In this document: positions 24,018-33,493 of the stretch, piece by piece | Layout: each line of letters starts with the position of its first letter | Numbering within the stretch: the first letter of the stretch is position 1 | Assembly: GCA_964013895.1 (NCBI GenBank) | Contig: CAXGYF010000003.1 | Coordinates: forward strand, 1-64,000 | Reading direction: 5' to 3' | Length of the DNA stretch: 64,000 bases | DNA from: MedAcidi-G1 sp002713545 | GTDB taxonomy: Bacteria > Actinomycetota > Acidimicrobiia > Acidimicrobiales > MedAcidi-G1 | Translations under genes and position numbers: made by a program | Notes under the pieces: model-generated | Told to the model about the DNA's origin: nothing | Database searches by the model: none | The model's input: the letters and a program-made list of their open reading frames with translations, nothing else

Positions 24018-25454
24018 ATGGCCAGAAGAACTAAAATAATCGCAACCATTGGCCCAGCTTCTGAGTCTGAAAAAGTTCTTCGAGACATGATCAGAGCTGG
24101 AATGGATGTTGCACGTTTGGGTTTAGCGCATGGGAGCATTGAAGATGCATTAAGCCGATTAGAAACCATTCGTCGGATAGCTAAAGAAGAAAATAAAACT
24201 GTTGGTATTCTTGTGGACTTACCGGGTCCAAAAATCAGACTTGCTTCTTTTGGGGATTCGCCTGTTCTTTTGGCCGAAGATTCTAAGATTAAAGTTCAAA
24301 CTGGAAATTCCTCAAGTGATAGTCAAGTGATTCAGGTTGATTACGAAAATTTGTTCAATGATGTTGAATTGGGGGACCGTCTTATTGTAGGTGATGGTCG
24401 GGGGGTAATACAGATTGAAGAAAGGCATGATACTCACTTAGATGCACGCGTAATACACGGTGGAGTGATGAGTGGACGGCCGGGTCTTTACATACCTGCT
24501 AGCCGTTTGTCGGTTTCGGCTCCAACTGACTGGGACCTGCAGGCATTAGAAAGGTTTTTGGAGAAGGATGTGGACATGGTCGCTCTGTCATTTGTACGTT
24601 CTGCGTCAGATTTAGACAAACTTTCATTAGAGCCCCATCCAATCGGTCCTCTAGTAGTTGCGAAGATCGAAACCCGAGAAGCTGTTGAAGATCTCTCGGA
24701 AATCATTGAGGCTTCTGGTGCAGTAATGGTGGCAAGGGGAGACCTTGGCAATGAGTGGCCGATTGAAGAACTTCCTATTCTCCAAAAAGAAATAATTCGT
24801 AAGTGCATAGCTTTTGGACGTCCTGCTATCACAGCAACACAGATGTTGGAATCTATGATTATTGCACCGGATCCGACCCGTGCAGAGGTATCGGATGTGG
24901 CAAATGCAGTTTGGGACGGAACAAGCGTACTGATGCTTTCAGGAGAGACAGCAGTTGGCGCAGATCCGGTAAATGCTCTGGAGACAATGGCGCGAATAGC
25001 AGAGCGAGCTGATGATGTATTCGACCATCGCTCATGGGGAGAAGAGTTGTCAGAAATGAGGCTAATCGATACCGATGATCCAAATACGTCTGTTACTGAT
25101 GCAATGACACAGGCAACTTATCGAGCAGTTACCGAACTAGGGGTAGAGACAATTCTGTGTATATCAGGAACAGGGTTCACTGTTCGGTCCATGGCGCGAT
25201 TCAGGCCCACTGCTCGGATCATCGGTTTGACTTCAGAACGGAGAACAGTCGGGCAGCTGTCTCTTAGCTGGGGCACAGAATCTATCTACCTTGAACAAGG
25301 TGGAGATATCGAGTCACGTATTAATGCTGCTCTTCATATTGTGAGAGACAAGGCTGGTCTACGAGGAGGCGAATTAGTAGCAGTTCTAGCAGGTACAAAT
25401 GCTAATGCTCGGGCAACGAATGTCTTAAGAATCGAGCAGATACCGCACGTCTAA
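24018..25454 (+). CDS. pyk: pyruvate kinase
   Basis: 478 residues with the expected A, B and C domains. N-terminal TKIIATIGPAS, the DLPGPKIR segment, the active-site VAKIETREAVE with the catalytic Lys, MVARGDLGNE and the ATQMLESM loop are all present. The C-terminal regulatory domain (about 350-478) has the usual ISGTG phosphate-binding region. It converts PEP and ADP to pyruvate and ATP in lower glycolysis. It is convergent with a small membrane-protein gene 3 bases downstream. Confidence 0.97.
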   Translation: MARRTKIIATIGPASESEKVLRDMIRAGMDVARLGLAHGSIEDALSRLETIRRIAKEENKTVGILVDLPGPKIRLASFGDSPVLLAEDSKIKVQTGNSSSDSQVIQVDYENLFNDVELGDRLIVGDGRGVIQIEERHDTHLDARVIHGGVMSGRPGLYIPASRLSVSAPTDWDLQALERFLEKDVDMVALSFVRSASDLDKLSLEPHPIGPLVVAKIETREAVEDLSEIIEASGAVMVARGDLGNEWPIEELPILQKEIIRKCIAFGRPAITATQMLESMIIAPDPTRAEVSDVANAVWDGTSVLMLSGETAVGADPVNALETMARIAERADDVFDHRSWGEELSEMRLIDTDDPNTSVTDAMTQATYRAVTELGVETILCISGTGFTVRSMARFRPTARIIGLTSERRTVGQLSLSWGTESIYLEQGGDIESRINAALHIVRDKAGLRGGELVAVLAGTNANARATNVLRIEQIPHV

Positions 25455-25457
25455 GAT

Positions 25458-25763
25458 TTAAGATTCATCACAGAATGGGTTTTTGCTTTCCGGAATGTAA
25501 ATTTTCTGCCCAAATATCTCACAGTTGCAAGTGTTAATACATCCAGACAAATCTGATCTCTCAGTCCATACACCAAAAGCTAAAGCGAGAATGATCACAA
25601 TAAAAGTAAATTTGACTAAAACTTTACTTATGAATCTAAGAACTAAAAATAAAAGTATTCCTAATACCACCAATGCAACAATGCTCAAATTCTGAGTAAT
25701 TTCTGGAGAAATCCAATCAGGAAGTGAGTTCACGTTAGCAATTTCAGGAATTATCTTAGACAC
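25458..25763 (-). CDS. small membrane protein with a C-terminal Cys cluster, unknown function
   Basis: 101 residues. Two adjacent hydrophobic helices (about 27-45 and 50-66) are followed by a 35-residue tail with GCINTCNCEIFG (three Cys) and one further Cys near the C-terminus. The Cys spacing could bind a metal or form disulfides, but no family is recognised. GTG start with a TAGTCT hexamer 6 bases upstream, so likely leaderless. It is divergent from mobA. Confidence 0.5.
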   Translation of the reverse strand: MSKIIPEIANVNSLPDWISPEITQNLSIVALVVLGILLFLVLRFISKVLVKFTFIVIILALAFGVWTERSDLSGCINTCNCEIFGQKIYIPESKNPFCDES

Positions 25764-25769
25764 ATACGA

Positions 25770-25775
25770 AGACTA
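25770..25775 (-). promoter_or_regulatory. -10 element TAGTCT of a leaderless start
   Basis: On the minus strand TAGTCT ends 6 bases before the GTG at 25763. Confidence 0.4.
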
Positions 25776-25861
25776 GTCAGAGTCGATTGCAGATAAGTGG
25801 AGGCCTTTCAAAAATGAGAAAAATAAAGATATCGACATGAAAAGTAAATAGAGTTAAAACA

Positions 25862-26488
25862 ATGCAGGAAAACATCATTGCCAACTTTGGGGGAGCTGTA
25901 TTAGCCGGCGGACAGAGTAAAAGAATGGGTTTCGATAAGGCTTTGTTGGAAATCGATGGCGAACCTTTAATTGGTAGAGTCGTCCGCGCGTTTAATGAGG
26001 CGGGGGTAATTGATTTCCGTATTGTTGGGGGAAACGGCGCAGTGTTTACGGCACTTGGCTATCAGTATCTATCTGATGAATATCCGGGAGAAGGTCCACT
26101 TGGTGGCATCATCACTGCTTTAAAGCACTTCAAGAGTCAGGGTAAAACGCATGTTCTGATAGTCGCTTGTGATCTTCCACATATTTCTAAAAACTTCATT
26201 ACTGAGATGATTCTTAAGTCAACTGAAGAACCGAAATCTATACTTGTTCCCGTAGTCGAAGAGCGCTTACAGTGGATGCATGCGATATGGCCAACGGATG
26301 TATTACCCAACCTGTTGAACTCTTTTTCGAACAGTATTAGAGCCCCATGGAGAGCGACTAAAGATTTGAAAATTTTGACAATAGAAGGGGTCGATCCCCA
26401 GGTCTTATTTGACGTTGATGAGCCCGACGATCTAACGATGATTCTGGAGTCAACTGCCTTTAGGAAGGATGATTTAACTGAAAGCTAA
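25862..26488 (+). CDS. mobA: molybdenum cofactor guanylyltransferase
   Basis: 208 residues with the nucleotidyltransferase signature LAGGQSKRMGFDKALLEIDG at the N-terminus, including the GTP-binding GGxSxRMGxDK loop, and the ACDLP metal-binding motif (Asp). It attaches GMP to molybdopterin to make the guanine dinucleotide form used by DMSO-reductase-type enzymes. The sulfite-oxidase-like enzyme at 10755-12380 would use plain molybdopterin, so other molybdoenzymes are implied outside the window. A TAGAGT hexamer lies 7 bases before the ATG. Its 3' end overlaps the proposed CTG start of RNase D. Confidence 0.9.
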   Translation: MQENIIANFGGAVLAGGQSKRMGFDKALLEIDGEPLIGRVVRAFNEAGVIDFRIVGGNGAVFTALGYQYLSDEYPGEGPLGGIITALKHFKSQGKTHVLIVACDLPHISKNFITEMILKSTEEPKSILVPVVEERLQWMHAIWPTDVLPNLLNSFSNSIRAPWRATKDLKILTIEGVDPQVLFDVDEPDDLTMILESTAFRKDDLTES

Positions 26489-27638
26489 AAGTGAAGAATT
26501 TCAGTTAATAGAGTCGAACTCTGGTGTCGAAAAACTACTTTCTGTTATAAAAAATGAAGAAGTCTTGGCTATCGATACCGAATTCCATCGAGAAGGAACC
26601 TACTTTCCCAAAGTAGCTTTAATCCAAATTGCTTGGGCCGAAAATAATGTTGCTTTACTGGATCCACTGTCATGCGACTTAACTCCTCTTTCACAACTTT
26701 TTGACAGTGCGACAAAATTTGTAATGCATGCCGCCGCTCAAGATTTAGAAGTTTTTTTGCGGGTTTGTGGAACTGTTCCAAAAAGACTATTTGATACTCA
26801 AATTGCCGCTGGTTTCATGGGGCTATCAACTCCATCATTATCCATTTTACACCAACAGTATTTAGGTATAGATCTTCCAAAAGAAGACAGGATGACCAAT
26901 TGGTTGTCCCGCCCTTTAACTGACGGGCAAAAATCTTATGCTGCATCAGACGTTAAATACTTACTGAAAATTTATGATTTTCAACTTAACCGTTTGCATG
27001 AATTGGGTCGTTTCTCTTGGGTTCAAGACGAATGTGAGTCATTTCTTGATAAGGAGTCTGTGCGTCGTTTGCCTGATCAAGCGTGGAAAAGAATCAAGGA
27101 GTTGAAACGTTTAAAAGGCAAATCAAGAGACGCGGCTCATTCAATTTCAAAGTGGCGCGAAATAGAGGCTGCAAGGCTGGATATTCCGGTTAGAAGAGTT
27201 ATGTCAGATTTAGCAATTGTCTCGATATCACAACAACTTCCAAAATCCATACAAGAGTTGGGAAAAGTTAGGGGATTAGAGAAGCAAAAATTTAAAAATG
27301 AAACTGCAGAAGCAATTTTGGACGTTATCTTAAACGCCCCTCCTGTACCACTTGAAAAGAAAAGTCCAGAAACCAAATCAAAAAATTCAGACATACGAGC
27401 AGCTGTTGCTTTGGTGACTGCATATATATATCAACTGGCGCGTGATGCTGAAATAGATCCTTCTTTATTGGGAACGCGAAATGATATTGAGGCTTTAATA
27501 AGTGGCGACCCGGATTCGAAGCTTGCCAAAGGTTGGAGGGGTGAAGTTGTCGGTGAAGTAGTCAAGGATATTCTTAGTGGTAAGGTTTCTCTGGCTTTTG
27601 ACGGGGAAAATAGAATATTACTCGAGCCTCGAAATTAG
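26478..27638 (+). CDS. rnd: ribonuclease D, probably starting at a CTG codon
   Basis: About 386 residues: a DEDD-type 3'-5' exonuclease (LAIDTEF with Asp and Glu; HAAAQDLEV; YAASDVKYLL with the last acidic residue and Tyr) followed by an HRDC domain (about 230-310). It trims stable RNA 3' ends. The first ordinary start codon in frame is a TTG at 26565, which would delete the first strand before the catalytic DTE motif. The frame is open back to a CTG at 26478, just after a stop, and an AGGAAGG ribosome site (26462-26468) lies 9 bases before it. CTG initiation, coupled to the mobA stop by an 11-base overlap, is therefore likely. Confidence 0.85.
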   Translation: MKAKSEEFQLIESNSGVEKLLSVIKNEEVLAIDTEFHREGTYFPKVALIQIAWAENNVALLDPLSCDLTPLSQLFDSATKFVMHAAAQDLEVFLRVCGTVPKRLFDTQIAAGFMGLSTPSLSILHQQYLGIDLPKEDRMTNWLSRPLTDGQKSYAASDVKYLLKIYDFQLNRLHELGRFSWVQDECESFLDKESVRRLPDQAWKRIKELKRLKGKSRDAAHSISKWREIEAARLDIPVRRVMSDLAIVSISQQLPKSIQELGKVRGLEKQKFKNETAEAILDVILNAPPVPLEKKSPETKSKNSDIRAAVALVTAYIYQLARDAEIDPSLLGTRNDIEALISGDPDSKLAKGWRGEVVGEVVKDILSGKVSLAFDGENRILLEPRN

Positions 27639-27711
27639 AGAAAATGTGACACATTTGATCTTCAGGAGTCGCTAAGATTGCTGTTTGTGAATTGTATGTG
27701 GAGGTTTCACG

Positions 27712-27915
27712 TTGAAAAAAGGCCGGCATCGTCGCTTTGAAGAAGCGAGAGCTTTAAAACGTAACCAAGAAATGGATATTGACTCAATATTAGAGAGTCT
27801 CTCTAGCGACGAAGAATCTGAAATTGAAGATGAGGGTCACTCACCTGCATTTGAGGCCTGGGCGTCAGACTTTGAGGATGGTGAAAGTAACGCCGTAGAA
27901 GATGACAATAACTAA
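27712..27915 (+). CDS. small acidic protein, unknown function
   Basis: 67 residues with a basic N-terminus (KKGRHRRFEEARALKR) and a strongly acidic remainder (Glu/Asp/Ser-rich, ending in EDDNN). No membrane segment and no known family. The TTG start has a good GGAGG ribosome site 7 bases upstream. The 3' end overlaps the convergent ClC gene by 4 bases. Confidence 0.55.
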   Translation: MKKGRHRRFEEARALKRNQEMDIDSILESLSSDEESEIEDEGHSPAFEAWASDFEDGESNAVEDDNN

Positions 27916-29672
27916 TTTCCGGTTTCTTCTAGAATCTCATCTAGTTTCAAAATATCGTCTGCCCGTAAAACTCCTATAAATGAGCCTGCAGAGTCAGTTA
28001 CGGCGAGAATGTCTGTATGGTTGCTTTCCATTGCAGCAATTGCATCTCTTAAGGACCATGAGGGCATGGCCGCGGGAAGCTCAATCTTTATAAGGTCTGC
28101 AATCTTTGTTTCATCCCAGTCGTTTCGTTCAATATCTGAAATGTCACTGAGGCTGATAATTCCTAAGTATTTCTCCTTATCGACTACCGGAACTGACAGC
28201 TCTCGTCTTCCTAAAACATGTGAATAAACAAATTCTGATACTGAAGCATCTGGTGGAACAGTTAATACGTCTGTTGTTAGGGCAGAAGTTACGGGGAGTG
28301 TGAATCGTCTCTCAAGGTGACCGAGGCGAACGCTGTGTTGATGTTCAGCGACAGAAGACTTTCCAGCGACAAGCTGACTAACAGCTGCAGCAATTAAAGC
28401 TGGAACAACGAAAGTTCCTGCGGTTGACTCAGCGACAAACATCACTGCTGAAATCGGTGCCCTGTATCCTGCGCCTAAAAAAGCAGCAAGCCCAAGTGTG
28501 GGATACAAGCCCGGTCTGTCTGACCCTATTAATTCGCCTGTAAATTGCCCTAAAATAACCCCTTGCGCTGCTAATGGGATGAATAGTCCTCCAACACCGC
28601 CGGCGGCTAAAGTGACAAGCGTTGCTGAGATTCTAAGACCGAAAAGTAAAGCGATTAATCCGAGTCCGTTTTCGGGAGATACAACCCACTCCATTGCTTC
28701 AATTCCTGGGCCGATTGTCAATGGAGAGCCGAACGCTGCATCAGCAGAAATGGCGAGGGCTGCTAAAAGAAGTCCCCCTATGACAACTCGTGGAACAAAT
28801 GAAGTTTTTCTTGATTGGGTTTTTGACCATCTAACCAACCATGCCATTGAACGTCCCCCCAAGCCTGCTAAAACGCCTAGGAGAAGGGCGCCGAAAAGGT
28901 CACCCGTTTCAACACCAGTAAATAAGTCTGCAAGTTTTGAAGCGTCAAACCAGGCCATGCTTTCATCAGACCCGACCTGAACACTTTTGAGGTCAATGCC
29001 TATTCGGTATTCTGGATCGTTTAAGAAAGGCACGACGGGTTTAGTGCCTACAAGATTTATGTAGGTAACGTAACTTGTTGCAGCAGCGAAAAGGGATGGA
29101 AGTAGAGCTCGCCTATTGACATCATCTCTATAAGGAGCTTCAAGAGCAAATAGCACACCAGTTGCTGGTGCTTTGAAAACTGCCGCAACTCCGGCAGCGG
29201 CACCTGCAGTAAGTAAAACTTGGATGTCTTCTCTACGAAGCCAATTTTTAAAACGCTCGGAAAGAGTGATCCCAGTTGTCGCACCTGCGTAAATCGATGG
29301 TCCTTCTAATCCCAGTGAACCACCTAAGCCAATAGTTGCTACTCCAGCCAAAAGTTTCACAGGCAAGTCTCTTAGCGGAAGTCGAGGTTTTCTTTCATGG
29401 AATGCTTTTACGAACTCGTCTGACGTGCCTGGTCCAGAATTTTTTCCAAAAAAATGAATAATTGAGACAGCCAGCAATAGACCGATGCCGGGAGCTAAGG
29501 CTATCTGCCATAGTGGACGGCTAGAAATTTCTGCCAATAGAATGTCATCTGTTAGTATTTCGAAACCTGCTATTAGAAATGCAACTATGAAACCCGTTGC
29601 GATTGACAAAAGGAGAACTGGACTATTTCCCGTCGGTAGTAGTTTTTTGAATTTCTCCATTAGATCATTCAT
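27912..29672 (-). CDS. ClC-type chloride channel/antiporter with two CBS domains
   Basis: 586 residues. The membrane part (about 15-440) has many hydrophobic helices and the ClC selectivity motifs GPGTSDEF (first) and GSLGLEGPS, with the gating glutamate Glu123 conserved. The C-terminal 130 residues hold two CBS domains (SVSEFVYSHV...VPVVDKEKYLGIISLSDI and SLRDAIAAMESNHTDILAVTD, cited in short form), which usually sense adenine nucleotides. It moves Cl- or, as antiporter, exchanges Cl- and H+. A GLEGP rather than GREGP sequence is a mild departure from E. coli ClcA. Confidence 0.88.
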   Translation of the reverse strand: MNDLMEKFKKLLPTGNSPVLLLSIATGFIVAFLIAGFEILTDDILLAEISSRPLWQIALAPGIGLLLAVSIIHFFGKNSGPGTSDEFVKAFHERKPRLPLRDLPVKLLAGVATIGLGGSLGLEGPSIYAGATTGITLSERFKNWLRREDIQVLLTAGAAAGVAAVFKAPATGVLFALEAPYRDDVNRRALLPSLFAAATSYVTYINLVGTKPVVPFLNDPEYRIGIDLKSVQVGSDESMAWFDASKLADLFTGVETGDLFGALLLGVLAGLGGRSMAWLVRWSKTQSRKTSFVPRVVIGGLLLAALAISADAAFGSPLTIGPGIEAMEWVVSPENGLGLIALLFGLRISATLVTLAAGGVGGLFIPLAAQGVILGQFTGELIGSDRPGLYPTLGLAAFLGAGYRAPISAVMFVAESTAGTFVVPALIAAAVSQLVAGKSSVAEHQHSVRLGHLERRFTLPVTSALTTDVLTVPPDASVSEFVYSHVLGRRELSVPVVDKEKYLGIISLSDISDIERNDWDETKIADLIKIELPAAMPSWSLRDAIAAMESNHTDILAVTDSAGSFIGVLRADDILKLDEILEETGN

Positions 29673-29747
29673 ACAGGTACTCAGCGCTTGATCCTCATGT
29701 GTGAGAAGATTGACTTGAATTCTTAAAAATAAGAGGCAGAATTAGTT

Positions 29748-31202
29748 ATGAGAAAAAGGCAACGTAAAGTCAGAGACCCTCTTCTTAAAGCATTGATAAA
29801 AGCTTTAAGTGAGGACAGAGTGACAGATGGTGCCTCAGCTAGACGAATATACAGCAAAGATGGTTCGGTTATGGAAGGGGGTCGAGCGGGTATTATATGT
29901 TTCCCGGAAAACACTTCAGAAGTAGCGGAATGTATTTCGATTGCTAACGAGTTTGACCGAGAGTTTGTAACACGAGGAGCAGGAACCGGTTTGGCGGGGG
30001 GTTCCGTTCCCTGCAATGACCCAATAATGATCGTCACGACGCGGATGAACAAAATTATCGAAGTTGATTTGAATAAAAGAATTGCTTGGGTTCAACCAGG
30101 TGTTGTCAATTTAGACTTATCAACCTCTTTAAAAAATACAGGTTTACATTTTGCACCTGACCCCTCAAGCCAGCAGGCATGCACAATTGGGGGAAATGTT
30201 GCAAACAACTCAGGGGGGCCACATTGTCTGGCTTATGGCGTTACTAATACACATGTGGCAGCTTTAGAAGTAGTTCTTCCTGATGCTTCGATTGTGCAAC
30301 TGGGTTCTATCGATGGTGAAGCCGCTGGTTATGACCTGAGAGGCGTTTTTGTTGGCGGTGAAGGAACTTTGGGCGTGGCGACACGGATCGCTGTTCGTTT
30401 GACTGAAAACCCTCCAGAGATTGCTACTTTGCTTCTTGATTTTTCAAAAATAACTGACGCGGCTGAGACGGTCAGTCAGATAATTGCTAACGGTGTATTG
30501 CCAGCAGCTTTGGAACTCATGGACAGAAATGTTGTAGCGGCAGTTGAGCCTTTTGCAAAGGCGGGGTATCCCATGGATGCTGAAGCGGTCTTAATAGCTG
30601 AAGTTGACGGATTACCCGAAGGTGTATCTCATGAAGTGAACATTATCTCTGATATTGCAATAAAAAATGGAGCTAGGGAAGTCAGAATAGCTGCTAATGA
30701 AGAAGAACGCGAAAGAATCTGGAAAGGAAGAAAAAGCGCATTCGGCGCAATCGCTAAAATAAAACCTGATTACTACTTGCATGACACAGTCATCCCAAGG
30801 GGAAGTTTGGCAGAAGTTATTCAAAAGGTTTACGAAATAGCGGAAAGATACGATCTCCTAGTAATGAACGTTTTTCATGCAGGGGATGGAAATTTGCACC
30901 CTCTACTGGTTTTTGATGCGCGGATACCCGGAACTTTAGAAAAAGTTCAACTGGCAGGGGAAGAAATAGTAAAGATTTCACTTGAAGCTGGCGGGGTTCT
31001 TTCAGGAGAGCATGGGATAGGACTGGAAAAGCAAAGATTCATGTCACAGCAATTTTCTCAACGTGACCTAGAAGCACAGGACGCTCTTCGTCGATCATTT
31101 GATCCAGAAAACCGTTCAAACCCTCACAAGGTTCTTCCGACCGGTAGCTCCTGTGGAGAAATGAGTTCTTTGGATGAAATTCCAGAAGGTGTATGGATAT
31201 GA
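29748..31202 (+). CDS. glcD: glycolate oxidase FAD subunit
   Basis: 484 residues of the FAD-linked oxidase family (N-terminal PP-loop-like TRGAGTGLAGGSVP FAD-binding motif; C-terminal FAD_oxidase_C with HAGDGNLHPLL and GEHGIGLEKQ). First of glcDEF, which oxidise glycolate to glyoxylate using a membrane quinone acceptor. D-lactate dehydrogenases share this fold, but the three-gene order points to glycolate. The glcE start lies within its last codons. Confidence 0.9.
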   Translation: MRKRQRKVRDPLLKALIKALSEDRVTDGASARRIYSKDGSVMEGGRAGIICFPENTSEVAECISIANEFDREFVTRGAGTGLAGGSVPCNDPIMIVTTRMNKIIEVDLNKRIAWVQPGVVNLDLSTSLKNTGLHFAPDPSSQQACTIGGNVANNSGGPHCLAYGVTNTHVAALEVVLPDASIVQLGSIDGEAAGYDLRGVFVGGEGTLGVATRIAVRLTENPPEIATLLLDFSKITDAAETVSQIIANGVLPAALELMDRNVVAAVEPFAKAGYPMDAEAVLIAEVDGLPEGVSHEVNIISDIAIKNGAREVRIAANEEERERIWKGRKSAFGAIAKIKPDYYLHDTVIPRGSLAEVIQKVYEIAERYDLLVMNVFHAGDGNLHPLLVFDARIPGTLEKVQLAGEEIVKISLEAGGVLSGEHGIGLEKQRFMSQQFSQRDLEAQDALRRSFDPENRSNPHKVLPTGSSCGEMSSLDEIPEGVWI

Positions 31203-32071
31203 AAACTATGAATGACTTCGCTGAAGAAGTAGGCGACACTTCTTTTGTTGCAGTACGCGGTGGTGGAACGCGTTGGAGTCTTGGTGGTCCGTTAACAGAG
31301 GGAACTAATGAGGTTGAGGCACCAAAAGGTGTAATCAATTTTAAACCTGAAGAAATGATTGTGGAAGTAGGTGCCGGTACGCAACTGAACGCATTGCAGA
31401 ACGAATTGAATGACTTAAAGCAAGAAGTTGCTCTTGCGGGATTTGCAGATTCAACTGTGGGGGGAAGTCTTGCGGTTGGTTCCAGCAGTCATAGGAGAGC
31501 ACGAATCGGTGCTGCGAGTGACGTTCTTCTGCAGGCTGAGTGTGTGGGCGCTGACGGTCAACAATTCGTAGCGGGAGGTCCAACTGTAAAAAATGTTACT
31601 GGCTACGACCTCTGCAGACTGTTTGTTTCCTCTCTGGGAACACTTGCGTTAATGGGAGTGGTAACTTTACGAACACGACCTAAACCTGAAATAGGGATCT
31701 GGTTGAAAGGTGAAGTCCTTTTTGGAGAAATAATAAAATGTTGCTACCGTCCGGCTAGCGTTTTACACGATGGATCCAAAACTTTTTTGCTGATCGAGGG
31801 TTATGAAAAAGATGTTGAAAAAGAAATCTCCTCTTTGGAGAAACTAGGGATGACAGTTATGGAAACGGCTCCAAAAATACCTCCTTTGCTTAAAGGCTCT
31901 TCCCAAGAAAATTCGAAAGATGGTTTTCTAGACCTTCAAACTGGCGCGATTTATTCAAATACCCGTCGGGGGGAAACTGAAGTTTCAGAAGGTGTAAAAC
32001 TGCTATCTGATCGAATAAAAAAGAATTTTGATCCGACGGGTAGATTAAACCCTGGTAGGAGACCGTATTGA
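31193..32071 (+). CDS. glcE: glycolate oxidase FAD-binding subunit
   Basis: 292 residues: an FAD-binding PCMH fold with VRGGGTRWSLGG, VEVGAGTQLNALQ, the GGSLAVGSS cofactor loop and GPTVKNVTGYDLCRL. It is somewhat shorter than typical GlcE (about 350). A second possible ATG lies at 31199, in an ATGA overlap with the glcD stop; either start gives tight coupling. It forms the second FAD-binding part of the glycolate oxidase complex. Confidence 0.88.
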   Translation: MDMKTMNDFAEEVGDTSFVAVRGGGTRWSLGGPLTEGTNEVEAPKGVINFKPEEMIVEVGAGTQLNALQNELNDLKQEVALAGFADSTVGGSLAVGSSSHRRARIGAASDVLLQAECVGADGQQFVAGGPTVKNVTGYDLCRLFVSSLGTLALMGVVTLRTRPKPEIGIWLKGEVLFGEIIKCCYRPASVLHDGSKTFLLIEGYEKDVEKEISSLEKLGMTVMETAPKIPPLLKGSSQENSKDGFLDLQTGAIYSNTRRGETEVSEGVKLLSDRIKKNFDPTGRLNPGRRPY

Positions 32072-32095
32072 TATGAATATAGATGCGGAAATGAT

Positions 32096-33277
32096 TTGAA
32101 AGAAGACTTACTTCTCTTAGAACCAGAAGCGCTTAACGCTTGTGTTTCCTGTGGCCTATGTTTGCCTCATTGCCCTACTTATCGTGTGACTGGTGACGAA
32201 CGAATGTCTCCAAGAGGAAGAATTGCATTAATGCGTTCAGCTGGAACAAAAGATTTCGAGCCAACGGCAGAATGGATTCATTCCATGGACACTTGTGTTC
32301 AATGTCGAGGGTGTGAAACAGCGTGTCCTTCATCAGTCCCATTCGGGGAGTTGATAGGTGACACTAAAAAAGCACTAACAAATATTAGAAAATTACCACT
32401 ACCGGTTAGAGCAGGACTGTATGTCCTTGACAAACCGTTGTTACTTTCAGCAGTAACTTTCTTTATTGGAACTTTGCAAAAATTAGGATTTTTTAGGAAT
32501 TCCTCTTATATCCCCGCTGGTGTACCCCTCTTTCGACGTGAAATTAAAACAAGGCACCTTGAAGGTGATCCCGTTCTCTTTACAGGTTGTGTGATGGAGG
32601 CTTGGACGCCATGGGTGCATACAGCAGCAATCAAAACACTTGATTTTTTTAGCGTAGACGTTGCCTTGTCGGGAAAAAAAGTTGGTTGTTGCGGTGCTTT
32701 GCATGAGCATTCAGGTTTGAGGTCAGTTTCAAAAAAAATAGCTGAGAAGGTAATTGATGAAATGCCCGATATGGGACCAGTTTTAGTGAATTCGGCAGGG
32801 TGTGGAGCGATGATGAAAGAGTACGGTGATTTGTTGGGGACGGAAAAGGCAAAAAATTTTTCAGCACGCGTATTCGATATTCACGAATGGATAACGCAGA
32901 ATTATAAATTGCCTGAAAAGACTGACAAAAAAGAACGTCTAGTCGTTCAAGATCCATGCCACTTAAGACATGTTCAAAAATCGCATCAATTTGTCAGGGA
33001 ACTGTTATCTCCTTTCGCTGAAATAGTTGAAATCCCAGATGAGGGCCTTTGTTGCGGTGCGGGCGGGGCATATTCCATTTCACAAAAACAACTTTCGGGC
33101 AAAATCCGTGAACTTAAGACCAAAGCATTAGGAGAAGTAATCGAAAAAGGAGAAAAATCCAGAGTTGTAAGTGCTAATCCTGGATGTGTTACCCATCTTC
33201 AAAGTGAAGGTTTTGAAATTAAACATCCACTCGAAGTGGTCGCAGAGTATGTGACTGAAATGAAAACAGGGAAATGA
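32096..33277 (+). CDS. glcF: glycolate oxidase iron-sulfur subunit
   Basis: 393 residues. Two 4Fe-4S ferredoxin motifs near the N-terminus (CVSCGLCLPHCP and CVQCRGCETACP) pass electrons onward. Two cysteine-rich CCG domains follow (VGCCGALHEHSG near residue 200, LCCGAGGAYS near 320), typical of GlcF and heterodisulfide-reductase-like proteins. TTG start without a clear ribosome site, 24 bases after glcE. Completes the glcDEF set. Confidence 0.9.
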   Translation: MKEDLLLLEPEALNACVSCGLCLPHCPTYRVTGDERMSPRGRIALMRSAGTKDFEPTAEWIHSMDTCVQCRGCETACPSSVPFGELIGDTKKALTNIRKLPLPVRAGLYVLDKPLLLSAVTFFIGTLQKLGFFRNSSYIPAGVPLFRREIKTRHLEGDPVLFTGCVMEAWTPWVHTAAIKTLDFFSVDVALSGKKVGCCGALHEHSGLRSVSKKIAEKVIDEMPDMGPVLVNSAGCGAMMKEYGDLLGTEKAKNFSARVFDIHEWITQNYKLPEKTDKKERLVVQDPCHLRHVQKSHQFVRELLSPFAEIVEIPDEGLCCGAGGAYSISQKQLSGKIRELKTKALGEVIEKGEKSRVVSANPGCVTHLQSEGFEIKHPLEVVAEYVTEMKTGK

Positions 33278-33286
33278 GTAATTCTG

Positions 33287-33493
33287 ATGAGTGCTGAAAT
33301 AGAAGAAATAAAATCGCAAATTGAGGTTCTGGTTGAGAAAGTAGCGGATCTTGCAATTCAAGATTTAAGAGAAACAATTAGTGCAGGTGAAGATAAATCA
33401 TCTTCGAAAGAGAAGCAGCTTGTACGCGTTAGAAGATCCCTGGAAAAAGCATCTCATCTTCTTTCAGGTATAGAGGATGAGGTCAGGCATTAA
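33287..33493 (+). CDS. small coiled-coil protein, unknown function
   Basis: 68 residues, charged and heptad-like throughout (EIEEIKSQIEVLVEKVADLA). No family recognised. It lies 9 bases after glcF and may be part of the glc transcript. Its 3' end overlaps the convergent fbiC gene by 11 bases. Confidence 0.5.
   Translation: MSAEIEEIKSQIEVLVEKVADLAIQDLRETISAGEDKSSSKEKQLVRVRRSLEKASHLLSGIEDEVRH

Noticed and set aside
28498..28980. 160-residue plus-strand frame within the ClC gene
   Set aside because: It is antisense to a well-supported channel gene and has low-complexity composition typical of shadow frames.
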